From assembly GCF_009711135.1 (NCBI RefSeq), contig NZ_WMIC01000005.1, forward strand, positions 310,001 through 374,000: a DNA stretch of 64,000 bases, given 5' to 3'. Shown here piece by piece: positions 1 to 6,554 of the stretch. Each line of letters begins with the position of its first letter. The first letter of the stretch is position 1. Position numbers and translations under genes: made by a program. This DNA is from Flavobacterium sp. LC2016-01 (lineage in GTDB: Bacteria > Bacteroidota > Bacteroidia > Flavobacteriales > Flavobacteriaceae). The notes under the pieces were generated by a model, which was not told where the DNA came from, made no database searches, and saw only the letters and a list, made by a program, of their open reading frames with translations.

Positions 1-2112
1 ATTGTTCGTTGAGGTTTCAGAGATGGCAGTTATTTTTATGGTACCTGTTCCGCTACTGCTGTTTCTGTTGTTTTGTATTATTGTCAGATCTGATTTTCCA
101 TCATTATCATAATCAGATGCAAAATAATTATAGGAATTGTATGGGTCGTTTGGCGTCAAATAACCAATGTTCTTAAATTCTTTGATGAATGCCGATCCAG
201 TCGAAGTATATTTATACCAGCCATTTCCTGATTCAATAGGGATCATGAAGTCAGACTTCCCGTCCCCGTTATAGTCCCCTATTAGGATCGGTTTACTTAT
301 GTTGATGCTCGAATCGTAAAGGGACTGCGTCAATAAAACAAAGTGATTATTGTTGTCGAGTGTAAATACGCTCAATGACCCGCTATCGAAAACGTAAAGA
401 TCTGATTTTCCATCTCCATTAAAATCGGCAACGAAAATTTTGCCAGTGGAACTAAGGTAAACGTTGCCTGCATCATTTACATAGTTGCTGGTCAGTCTTC
501 TGTCCAGGTTTACAAAGAAAGTCTGTCCCCCAGAATAAGTACGTTCAGAAGTGGAACAGCCGGAAGTGAAAGGGTAGGTGAATGATTTTTCCACTGCAAT
601 CATATCGGTCAGACCGTCTCCGTTGAAATCGCCGCTGATAAAGGCATGCTGGATATCGCTTTCGTAATGATAATGTATCGATCCTTCGCCGGTTGTTGTT
701 GCATTTTTGGTTGTCATGCGTGCAGTAGGGTTGGTGATTACATCTGGGGATTCCCCTCCACATTCATTGTTGTAATCCAGAACAAATCTTGGAAACGTGT
801 AAGATTTCTGATCTTGCTGTACAACTGCGCCTGAAGGCGTGTAGGCATAAGTTGTAAAAATATTTCCCTGTACCACAGTCCAGCCTTGAAGAGGCATCAA
901 ATAATTTTGGTAATTGATGTAGTTTACAGGGAAAATTTCGTCAAATACGTTTGCGAATTCTGTAGCATTGGCTAAACTTGGAATGGTTTGGGCACTTGCA
1001 TTAGGGCTGATGCCGCTGAACATCCAGATTTTTTTTTTGGCTTTTGTGCCCGTCAGCGGATATAAAATGAAATCCATGAATCCGTCGCCGTCAAAATCTC
1101 CAGCAATTGTTGATGCATTTAGTGAAGATACATTGTCAACGCCTAAAATTGTGGGATTTGGGATGTAGTTAATATTGTTGTCTGTATTATCATATGAAAA
1201 AACTGTCGGATTGAGGCTTTTGCTTTCATCCCCGTTTTTTTCCGTTATTTTCCAAACTCGGTCATAACGTTGCCCAGTTGGAGTATATTCCAGTATGTAA
1301 TTCCTGAATCCTACATTATTGCTCAATGAGCTTATTTTTGCCAGTCTTTTGCTTCTGATTATATTTTGTCCGCCGACATAGTAATTTTCTTGGCGGGAGC
1401 TGGCTTCATAAATAAATTTTATCTCATTTATGGGAGATGCCGCTCCAAGCGACCCGTATTTGATTGAAGCAATTTCAAGGAGATTGTAAGAAGAATTGTA
1501 GCTGTACAAGATCTTTACGCCCTGTGCGTTTTCCCATGATGTGATCGACCATTCGACAATAGATCTCGAATCAGTTGAATTGCCATAGTAGGCCTTTGAT
1601 CCGTCAGGATATTCTACAGTAAAAAAGGCTGGACCATAATTAGCTCCGTTTGGATGGATTCCGTAGGATTTTATTTTTAGATTGGAGTATATTTCTGTTT
1701 CATACTCAATATTATCACCTCCATAAGCTTGCAATGGGTTTTTCAAGACAAGACGCTGGCCGTCTATGGCAAAGCGGTCTAATGAATTGAAATCAACAGC
1801 GTCTATTACTCCGTCATGGAATTTGGTCGCAGGGATTCGGGATATGGAAGATATGCCAGAAATGTTCCATCCGTATCCAGCAATGCCGACACTGCCCTGG
1901 CTGTTGTATGTCAGGCTTATCTCTGGCTGGACGTTGTTGATTCCTAGAGGCACTGCAATTGGAGTAGAGTAGGAAGCCCCTCCGGAAAGAGTCACGGAAA
2001 GATCGCCTTCAGTATTGCCAACTTCGGAAGATGCGCCGGTTTGATTTGTCTGGGCTGAAATAAAGGTGCTTAAGCTGATAAAAATTAAAATTGAAAAGTA
2101 AAACTGTTTCAT
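1..2112 (-). CDS. SpvB/FG-GAP repeat secreted protein (Rhs-like), 3' part missing
   Basis: The first 704 codons of a larger protein; the frame is still open at base 1. A signal peptide (residues about 1-21, ending FISAQ) is followed by an SpvB/TcaC-type N-terminal region, with an N-terminal glycine/serine-rich start, LTYNSQGS and GYGWNISG. Five calcium-loop motifs of the FG-GAP/VCBS type then follow (DFDGDGFMDF, DFNGDGLTDM, DFNGDGKSDL, DYNGDGKSDF, DYDNDGKSDL) at roughly residues 337, 492, 560, 610 and 665. Known family members carry YD/Rhs repeats and often a variable toxin-like C-terminus downstream; that part lies outside the window. The start lies 3 bases after the stop of the small T9SS-sorted gene, so the two are very probably co-transcribed. 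The family is well supported; the effector function, if any, cannot be judged here. Confidence 0.85.
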   Translation of the reverse strand, partial: MKQFYFSILIFISLSTFISAQTNQTGASSEVGNTEGDLSVTLSGGASYSTPIAVPLGINNVQPEISLTYNSQGSVGIAGYGWNISGISSISRIPATKFHDGVIDAVDFNSLDRFAIDGQRLVLKNPLQAYGGDNIEYETEIYSNLKIKSYGIHPNGANYGPAFFTVEYPDGSKAYYGNSTDSRSIVEWSITSWENAQGVKILYSYNSSYNLLEIASIKYGSLGAASPINEIKFIYEASSRQENYYVGGQNIIRSKRLAKISSLSNNVGFRNYILEYTPTGQRYDRVWKITEKNGDESKSLNPTVFSYDNTDNNINYIPNPTILGVDNVSSLNASTIAGDFDGDGFMDFILYPLTGTKAKKKIWMFSGISPNASAQTIPSLANATEFANVFDEIFPVNYINYQNYLMPLQGWTVVQGNIFTTYAYTPSGAVVQQDQKSYTFPRFVLDYNNECGGESPDVITNPTARMTTKNATTTGEGSIHYHYESDIQHAFISGDFNGDGLTDMIAVEKSFTYPFTSGCSTSERTYSGGQTFFVNLDRRLTSNYVNDAGNVYLSSTGKIFVADFNGDGKSDLYVFDSGSLSVFTLDNNNHFVLLTQSLYDSSINISKPILIGDYNGDGKSDFMIPIESGNGWYKYTSTGSAFIKEFKNIGYLTPNDPYNSYNYFASDYDNDGKSDLTIIQNNRNSSSGTGTIKITAISETSTNN

Positions 2113-2115
2113 ATG

Positions 2116-2568
2116 TTATTGTTTGATAATTTTTATTGTTTTCTGTTCTCCGTTATTGTATGCAAGTGATACTATGTAAACCCCTGCAGGCAGGCTTTGA
2201 AAAGGTATATTCTGTGAATTGATTTCCTTTTTGCAGCTATATGACGTCAATATTTGTCCGTTGATGCCGATTACCTGTATTGATGATACAAAGTTTTCAT
2301 CAACAAGATCCCATTTAAGGAACAGTTCCTCTTTAACTGGATTTGGGTAATAGGAAATAACATCGGTAGGAGAAAATTTTAATAAATCCTCTTCGCTGAC
2401 GGCTTGAATCTCATTATTGTCTTTCGATGGTTTTGCAGATGCACAGTTAATACATAGAATTCGGTTAATTTGATTACCGGTTAAGTTGTCATAAGTGAAT
2501 TTTAATTTATTCTGTGCTGTCGAAAAAGTGATGGAGCATAAAAAGAGAAAAATAAGGACATTCTTCAT
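2116..2568 (-). CDS. Small secreted protein with T9SS type A sorting domain
   Basis: A 150-residue protein with a signal peptide (residues 1-18, ending FSTAQ), a short middle part with a CINC cysteine pair near residue 40, and a C-terminal sorting domain. The sorting domain starts at YYPNPVKEEL (about residue 74) and ends PAGVYIVSL..KTIKIIKQ, which is the classical T9SS type A pattern. The non-CTD portion is only about 55 residues and shows no enzyme motif. It is the first gene of a two-gene unit with the SpvB-like protein, 3 bases apart. A carrier or surface-anchor role for the large partner is my inference. The family assignment of the CTD is firm. Confidence 0.85.
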   Translation of the reverse strand: MKNVLIFLFLCSITFSTAQNKLKFTYDNLTGNQINRILCINCASAKPSKDNNEIQAVSEEDLLKFSPTDVISYYPNPVKEELFLKWDLVDENFVSSIQVIGINGQILTSYSCKKEINSQNIPFQSLPAGVYIVSLAYNNGEQKTIKIIKQ

Positions 2569-2983
2569 GTTGTCTATCTTTTGTTAAACATTTGTTAATT
2601 CATTACAAATAAAGAAAAAATATAAATGTAATATTATACTTATATTATTTTTATGGAATCTTTAATTTTATCGATAAAATATCATATTTCATCGATAAAA
2701 TGATTTTTTTATAATTGCATAAATCAAAAAATAATAAAATATTAACATATCTATTCGAGAGAGTTCACTGTTTTTGAGGTACTTACATATTTCTAAGTAA
2801 GGAAAAAATATCCACTGACATTTTCTGCAAATTATTTGAAATATAAAATTTGTATAAGATCAATTAATTTACTTTTTGTAATGTATTATGCCTATGATTA
2901 TAACTAAACAGGACTCGAACTAAGTTTTATTAAAATTACTAGTGTGAAGTATTTTCGATAAATAAAAGTTAAATTTATCGAAC
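2569..2983. other. AT-rich intergenic region with TCGATAAA repeats
   Basis: No gene is visible between the T9SS-sorted gene and the tRNA terminator. Two copies of ATCGATAAAA (2670-2679 and 2691-2700) lie 21 bp apart, two helical turns. A 10-bp inverted repeat, TTCGATAAAT and ATTTATCGAA, lies at 2953-2962 and 2972-2981. The spacing suggests protein-binding sites for the divergent or downstream minus-strand unit, but no regulator can be named. A 14-base copy of part of the neighbouring tRNA lies at 2907-2920. Confidence 0.4.
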
Positions 2984-3020
2984 CAAAAAAAGCCTGAGAA
3001 ATCTAGATTTCTCAGGCTTT
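2984..3020 (-). terminator. Intrinsic terminator of the initiator tRNA gene
   Basis: A perfect 28-base palindrome (2991-3018; arms AGCCTGAGAAATCT and its complement) is followed on the minus strand by a T run (2984-2990 read in reverse). It lies 13 bases after the tRNA 3' end. Confidence 0.85.
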
Positions 3021-3032
3021 TAAATTTATTAG

Positions 3033-3105
3033 TAGCGGGAACAGGACTCGAACCTGTGACCTTCGGGTTATGAGCCCGACGAGCTGCCTACTGCTCTATC
3101 CCGCG
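3033..3105 (-). tRNA. Initiator tRNA-Met (anticodon CAT)
   Basis: A 73-nt cloverleaf on the minus strand, without encoded CCA. The anticodon CAT is at 3072-3070 in loop CTCATAA. Three features mark it as initiator rather than elongator: the first acceptor pair is a C1-T72 mismatch, the anticodon stem has three consecutive G-C pairs (GGG/CCC), and the D stem has A11-T24. The T arm carries TTCGAGT. It has its own promoter and terminator. Confidence 0.95.
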
Positions 3106-3117
3106 ATGTTTCGGGTG

Positions 3118-3147
3118 CAAAGATACAGCGATTTTTGAGAAATCCAA
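3118..3147 (-). promoter_or_regulatory. Bacteroidota-type promoter of tRNA-fMet
   Basis: On the minus strand TATCTTTG (3125-3118) matches the TAnnTTTG -7 box, and TTG (3147-3145) lies 19 bases upstream, as in the Bacteroidota -33/-7 consensus. The start point would fall just before the mature tRNA 5' end. Confidence 0.8.
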
Positions 3148-3194
3148 CGAAAATATTAAAAAATGTTTTATTTTCTCTATTGAGTTGATATGAC

Positions 3195-3202
3195 TACCTT
3201 TG
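3195..3202 (+). promoter_or_regulatory. -7 box for era
   Basis: TACCTTTG fits TAnnTTTG and lies 20 bases before the proposed era start. No clear -33 TTG is present. Confidence 0.6.
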
Positions 3203-3221
3203 CAAATTAAATATTATGCAA

Positions 3222-4103
3222 ATGTCACATAAAGCAGGTTTTGTAAACATCATCGGGAATCCAAATGTTGGGAAATCGACACTAATGAATGCCTTTGTTG
3301 GAGAAAGATTATCCATCATTACATCAAAAGCACAAACAACACGTCATAGAATCTTAGGAATCGTAAATGGCGAAGATTTTCAACTTGTATTATCAGATAC
3401 TCCGGGAATTATAAAACCGGCTTATGAAATGCAGGAATCGATGATGAACTTTGTAAAATCGGCTTTTGAAGATGCTGATATTTTAATTTACATGGTCGAA
3501 ATAGGCGAGCAGGACTTAAAAGATGAAGCTTTCTTTAATAAAATCATTCATGCTAAGATTCCGGTTTTGCTTCTTTTAAACAAAATCGACAATTCAAATC
3601 AGGAACAATTAGAAGAGCAAGTTGCTTTTTGGAAAGAAAAAGTGCCGAATGCTGAAATTTTCCCAATCTCAGCTTTGCAGAATTTCAATGTTCCAGAAGT
3701 TTTTGGAAGAATTATCGAATTACTTCCAGAATCTCCAGCGTATTACCCAAAAGATCAATTAACAGATAAACCGGAACGTTTCTTTGTAAACGAAACAATC
3801 CGTGAAAAAATCTTGCTGAATTACAGTAAAGAAATTCCGTATGCCGTTGAAATCGTAACAGAAGAATTCTTTGAAGACGAAAAAATTATCAGAATCCGTT
3901 CGGTAATTATGGTAGAGCGTGAAACTCAAAAAGGTATTATTATTGGGCATAAAGGTGCCGCTTTGAAAAAAGTAGGAACTGATGCTCGCGCCGATTTGGA
4001 GAAATTCTTCGGAAAACAAATTCACATTGAACTTTACGTAAAAGTGAATAAAAACTGGAGAAGCAATGCGAATATGCTGAAACGATTTGGATATAATCAG
4101 TAA
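3222..4103 (+). CDS. era: GTPase Era
   Basis: Era binds the 3' end of 16S rRNA and assists maturation of the small ribosomal subunit. The protein has 293 residues from MSHKAG. The G-domain motifs are in order: P-loop GNPNVGKST, switch region TTRHRILG, DTPG, and NKID near residue 123. A C-terminal KH domain contains GIIIGHKGAALKKVG. An in-frame ATG 6 bases upstream (3216) would add MQ; the second ATG gives the usual Era N-terminus. It is followed by an intergenic hairpin element, so it is probably monocistronic. The length and motifs are typical of the family. Confidence 0.97.
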   Translation: MSHKAGFVNIIGNPNVGKSTLMNAFVGERLSIITSKAQTTRHRILGIVNGEDFQLVLSDTPGIIKPAYEMQESMMNFVKSAFEDADILIYMVEIGEQDLKDEAFFNKIIHAKIPVLLLLNKIDNSNQEQLEEQVAFWKEKVPNAEIFPISALQNFNVPEVFGRIIELLPESPAYYPKDQLTDKPERFFVNETIREKILLNYSKEIPYAVEIVTEEFFEDEKIIRIRSVIMVERETQKGIIIGHKGAALKKVGTDARADLEKFFGKQIHIELYVKVNKNWRSNANMLKRFGYNQ

Positions 4104-4111
4104 AATGATTT

Positions 4112-4196
4112 GGGCGTGTCCCTTCGGGTCGGGCTTTCGGCTATATCTTTTGCTCCGTTCCACTTCACAAAAGGATACCGCCTCAATCCCTCACGC
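4112..4196 (+). repeat. Bacteroidota intergenic hairpin element, copy 1
   Basis: The outer arms GCGTG (4114-4118) and CACGC (4192-4196) enclose a CTTCGGG-type segment, then TTCGGCTATATCTTTT, a short core and AAAAGGATACCGCC. The same frame (CGGCTATAT or CCGCTATAT, variable core, GATACCGC) recurs near 63020-63110, and a related element is at 4861-4945. I recognise this type from Flavobacterium intergenic regions; its function is unknown to me. Confidence 0.7.
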
Positions 4197-4236
4197 AAGC
4201 AAAACTAAAAAGAACATTGATTTTTTAGATAGATAA

Positions 4237-4830
4237 ATGAATATTAAAAAGATTACGATTCTAATTATTTTGGTTTTAGCTTTGGGCTATGCAGGATTAA
4301 AAGTTGTAAAGAAAATAAATTTAAATTCAGATTTTAAGATAGGGCAGGCGCTGGACAGCTTAAATGGAGTAAAAGTTTATTATAACGGAGGAGTAGATCA
4401 TATCTCAGGAAGAAACGTTACAAAAGACAATTACAATTTAGGGCTTAAATATCAATGTGTTGAATTTGTAAAACGATATTATTACGAACATGACAAGCAT
4501 AAAATGCCAGATGCTTACGGACATGCAAAAGATTTTTTTGATCCAAGAATAAAAGATGGAGAGCTGAATTTGAAACGAAATTTAACTCAATATACAAATC
4601 CAAGTAAAGAGAAACCGGAAGCTGGAGATTTAGTGATTTTTTCAGGATCGTTGTTGAATAGATTTGGACATGTAGCTATAATTTCTAGAGTTTCTGAAAA
4701 TGAGATTGAAATTATTCAGCAAAATCCTGGACCGTTTGGCAGTTCAAGAGAAAGTTTTGCATTAAAAATTCAAAAAGGAAATTATAAAATAGATAATAAA
4801 AGATTATTGGGTTGGTTAAGAAAAGAGTAG
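4237..4830 (+). CDS. Membrane-anchored CHAP-domain amidase-like protein
   Basis: A 197-residue protein with one N-terminal hydrophobic segment (residues 5-20) and a CHAP-type fold. The catalytic cysteine is C74 in YQCVEFVKRYY, and the histidine is H145 in NRFGHVAIIS, with a following polar residue in EIIQQN. CHAP enzymes cut amide bonds in peptidoglycan peptides or in glutathionyl-polyamines; the substrate is not evident here. The N-terminal anchor places the domain in the periplasm. It stands alone between era and der with repeat elements on both sides. The fold call is good; the exact reaction is unknown. Confidence 0.75.
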   Translation: MNIKKITILIILVLALGYAGLKVVKKINLNSDFKIGQALDSLNGVKVYYNGGVDHISGRNVTKDNYNLGLKYQCVEFVKRYYYEHDKHKMPDAYGHAKDFFDPRIKDGELNLKRNLTQYTNPSKEKPEAGDLVIFSGSLLNRFGHVAIISRVSENEIEIIQQNPGPFGSSRESFALKIQKGNYKIDNKRLLGWLRKE

Positions 4831-4860
4831 TAAATATAACTAAATATTCTTTTAACCTTT

Positions 4861-4945
4861 AAGGCCTAGCCCCGATGGGAGGGAAAATCCTTTTGTGCCG
4901 GGGTTCGGCATAAAAGATTGGAAGGAACAGCGGGAAATAGCTCCT
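4861..4945. repeat. Intergenic hairpin element, copy 2 (TAGCCCCGAT type)
   Basis: The element begins CCTAGCCCCGATGGGAGG and ends CAGCGGGAAATAGCTCC. The core forms a stem, CTTTTGTGCCG with CGGCATAAAAG, around GGGTT. On the minus strand it reads GGAGCTATTTCCCGCT..ATCGGGGCTAGG, a frame partly shared with the copy at 63010-63110 (TCTATCGGGGCTAG). The rest of the interval to der is AT-rich, with the 8-bp repeats and a promoter. Confidence 0.7.
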
Positions 4946-4970
4946 GAAAATTATACAAATTAGAATAAAA

Positions 4971-5006
4971 ACTTAGGTACTTAGAAACTTAGCATCTTAG
5001 CAACTT
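4971..5006 (+). repeat. 8-bp period CTTAG tandem repeat, copy 1
   Basis: Four units with exact 8-base spacing: ACTTAGGT, ACTTAGAA, ACTTAGCA, TCTTAGCA, then ACTT. It lies just upstream of the der promoter. Copies of the same family occur near 9370, 20010, 46281 and 63303. Confidence 0.75.
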
Positions 5007-5014
5007 TTTTTAAC

Positions 5015-5022
5015 TACCTTTG
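5015..5022 (+). promoter_or_regulatory. -7 box for der
   Basis: TACCTTTG matches TAnnTTTG, about 100 bases before the der start. The leader between them contains degenerate AAATCTGAAAT-like repeats. Confidence 0.55.
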
Positions 5023-5120
5023 CAAAAAATTTAAATAAAGCATTTTTGGTTTATAATTTATTGTGATTTAGTCAAAAACGAAATCTGAAATTGTGAATCT
5101 GAGATCTAAAATTCAAAAAA

Positions 5121-6431
5121 ATGAATAACATTGTTGCGATAGTAGGAAGACCTAATGTGGGGAAATCGACCCTTTTTAATAGGCTGATACAAAGAAGAGA
5201 AGCTATTGTAGATTCAGTATCTGGGGTTACCCGTGATAGAAACTATGGTAAAAGCGAGTGGAACGGAAAAGAGTTTTCTGTAATTGATACCGGAGGATAC
5301 ATCCGCGGAAGTGATGACGTATTTGAAGGTGAAATTCGTAAACAAGTAGAGCTTGCTATCGACGAAGCCGATGTTATTATTTTTGTGGTTGATGTTGAAG
5401 AAGGAATTACGCCAATGGATGAAACCGTTGCTAAATTGCTTCGTAAAGTAACAAAACCTGTGTTGTTAGCTGTAAATAAGGTTGATAACGCAATGCGTGA
5501 AAAAGATGCTGTTGAGTTTTATAACCTTGGTTTAGGTGAATATTTCACATTTGCAAGTATTTCAGGAAGTGGAACAGGAGATTTATTAGATGCTTTGATT
5601 GACTCTTTCCCAGAGAAACCAGAACCAGTTCAGGAAGAAGTGGTTTTACCACGTTTTGCTGTTGTAGGTCGTCCAAATGCAGGTAAATCAAGTTTTATCA
5701 ATGCATTAATTGGTAAAGAACGTTTCATGGTAACGGATATTGCAGGAACTACTCGTGATGCAATTGATACAAAATTTGACCGTTTTGGTTTTGAATTCAA
5801 CTTGGTGGATACTGCGGGAATCCGTCGTAAAGCTAAAGTGAAGGAAGATTTAGAATTTTATTCTGTAATGCGTTCGGTAAGAGCGATTGAGCATGCTGAT
5901 ATTTGTATTTTGGTTATCGATGCAACCCGTGGATTTGAAGGTCAAGATCAGAGTATTTTCTGGCTGGCTGAGAAAAACCGTAAAGGTGTTGTGATCTTAG
6001 TAAACAAATGGGATTTGGTTGAAAAAGATACTATGTCAACCCGTGATTACGAAGAGAAAATCAAAAAAGAATTAATGCCTTTTACAGATGTGCCAATTTT
6101 GTTCGTTTCGGCGTTAACAAAACAACGTTTGTTGAAAGCATTAGAAGCTACAGTTAAAGTTTTTGAAAACAGACAGCAAAGAATTGCAACTTCAAAGTTC
6201 AATGAATATATGTTGAAAGTAATTGAAGCGTATCCGCCACCGGCAACAAAAGGTAAATATGTGAAAATTAAATATTGTATGCAATTGCCAACGCCAACGC
6301 CTCAGTTTGTGTTTTTTGCAAACATGCCACAATACGTTAAAGAACCATATAAAAGATATCTTGAAAATAAAATCAGAGAAAATTGGGACTTCGCAGGAGT
6401 GCCGATCGATATTTATATCAGAGAAAAATAA
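5121..6431 (+). CDS. der: Ribosome-assembly GTPase Der (EngA)
   Basis: Der has two tandem GTPase domains and acts in late assembly of the large ribosomal subunit. The first domain shows [13 protein letters not shown] and NKVD; the second, starting near residue 177, shows [13 protein letters not shown] and NKWD. The C-terminal KH-like domain covers about residues 350-436 and ends PIDIYIREK. The length of 436 residues is the usual size, and the ATG start gives the standard N-terminus [17 protein letters not shown]. It is followed at once by an intrinsic terminator. Confidence 0.98.
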   Translation: MNNIVAIVGRPNVGKSTLFNRLIQRREAIVDSVSGVTRDRNYGKSEWNGKEFSVIDTGGYIRGSDDVFEGEIRKQVELAIDEADVIIFVVDVEEGITPMDETVAKLLRKVTKPVLLAVNKVDNAMREKDAVEFYNLGLGEYFTFASISGSGTGDLLDALIDSFPEKPEPVQEEVVLPRFAVVGRPNAGKSSFINALIGKERFMVTDIAGTTRDAIDTKFDRFGFEFNLVDTAGIRRKAKVKEDLEFYSVMRSVRAIEHADICILVIDATRGFEGQDQSIFWLAEKNRKGVVILVNKWDLVEKDTMSTRDYEEKIKKELMPFTDVPILFVSALTKQRLLKALEATVKVFENRQQRIATSKFNEYMLKVIEAYPPPATKGKYVKIKYCMQLPTPTPQFVFFANMPQYVKEPYKRYLENKIRENWDFAGVPIDIYIREK

Positions 6432-6435
6432 AATT

Positions 6436-6466
6436 AAAATCCCCTGTAAAAAGGGGATTTTTTTTT
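6436..6466 (+). terminator. Intrinsic terminator of der
   Basis: The stem AAATCCCC with GGGGATTT is followed by a run of nine T, directly after the der stop codon. Confidence 0.85.
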
Positions 6467-6554
6467 GCTTTTAAACAAAATGCGCTGTAAATGTTACATA
6501 TATAATTAAACCTTTAAGTTGTTTCTTGGTCTTAATAGCTCTAACCAACCCATT

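Noticed and set aside
2907..2920. Second tRNA gene or degraded tRNA
   Set aside because: Only 14 bases match; no cloverleaf can be built. Kept only as a possible attachment remnant.
3759..4163. Minus-strand frame of 134 codons opposite era
   Set aside because: A shadow of the era coding sequence running into the repeat element; no family features.
4971..5006. CRISPR-like array
   Set aside because: Units are 8 bases without spacers; no cas genes in the window.
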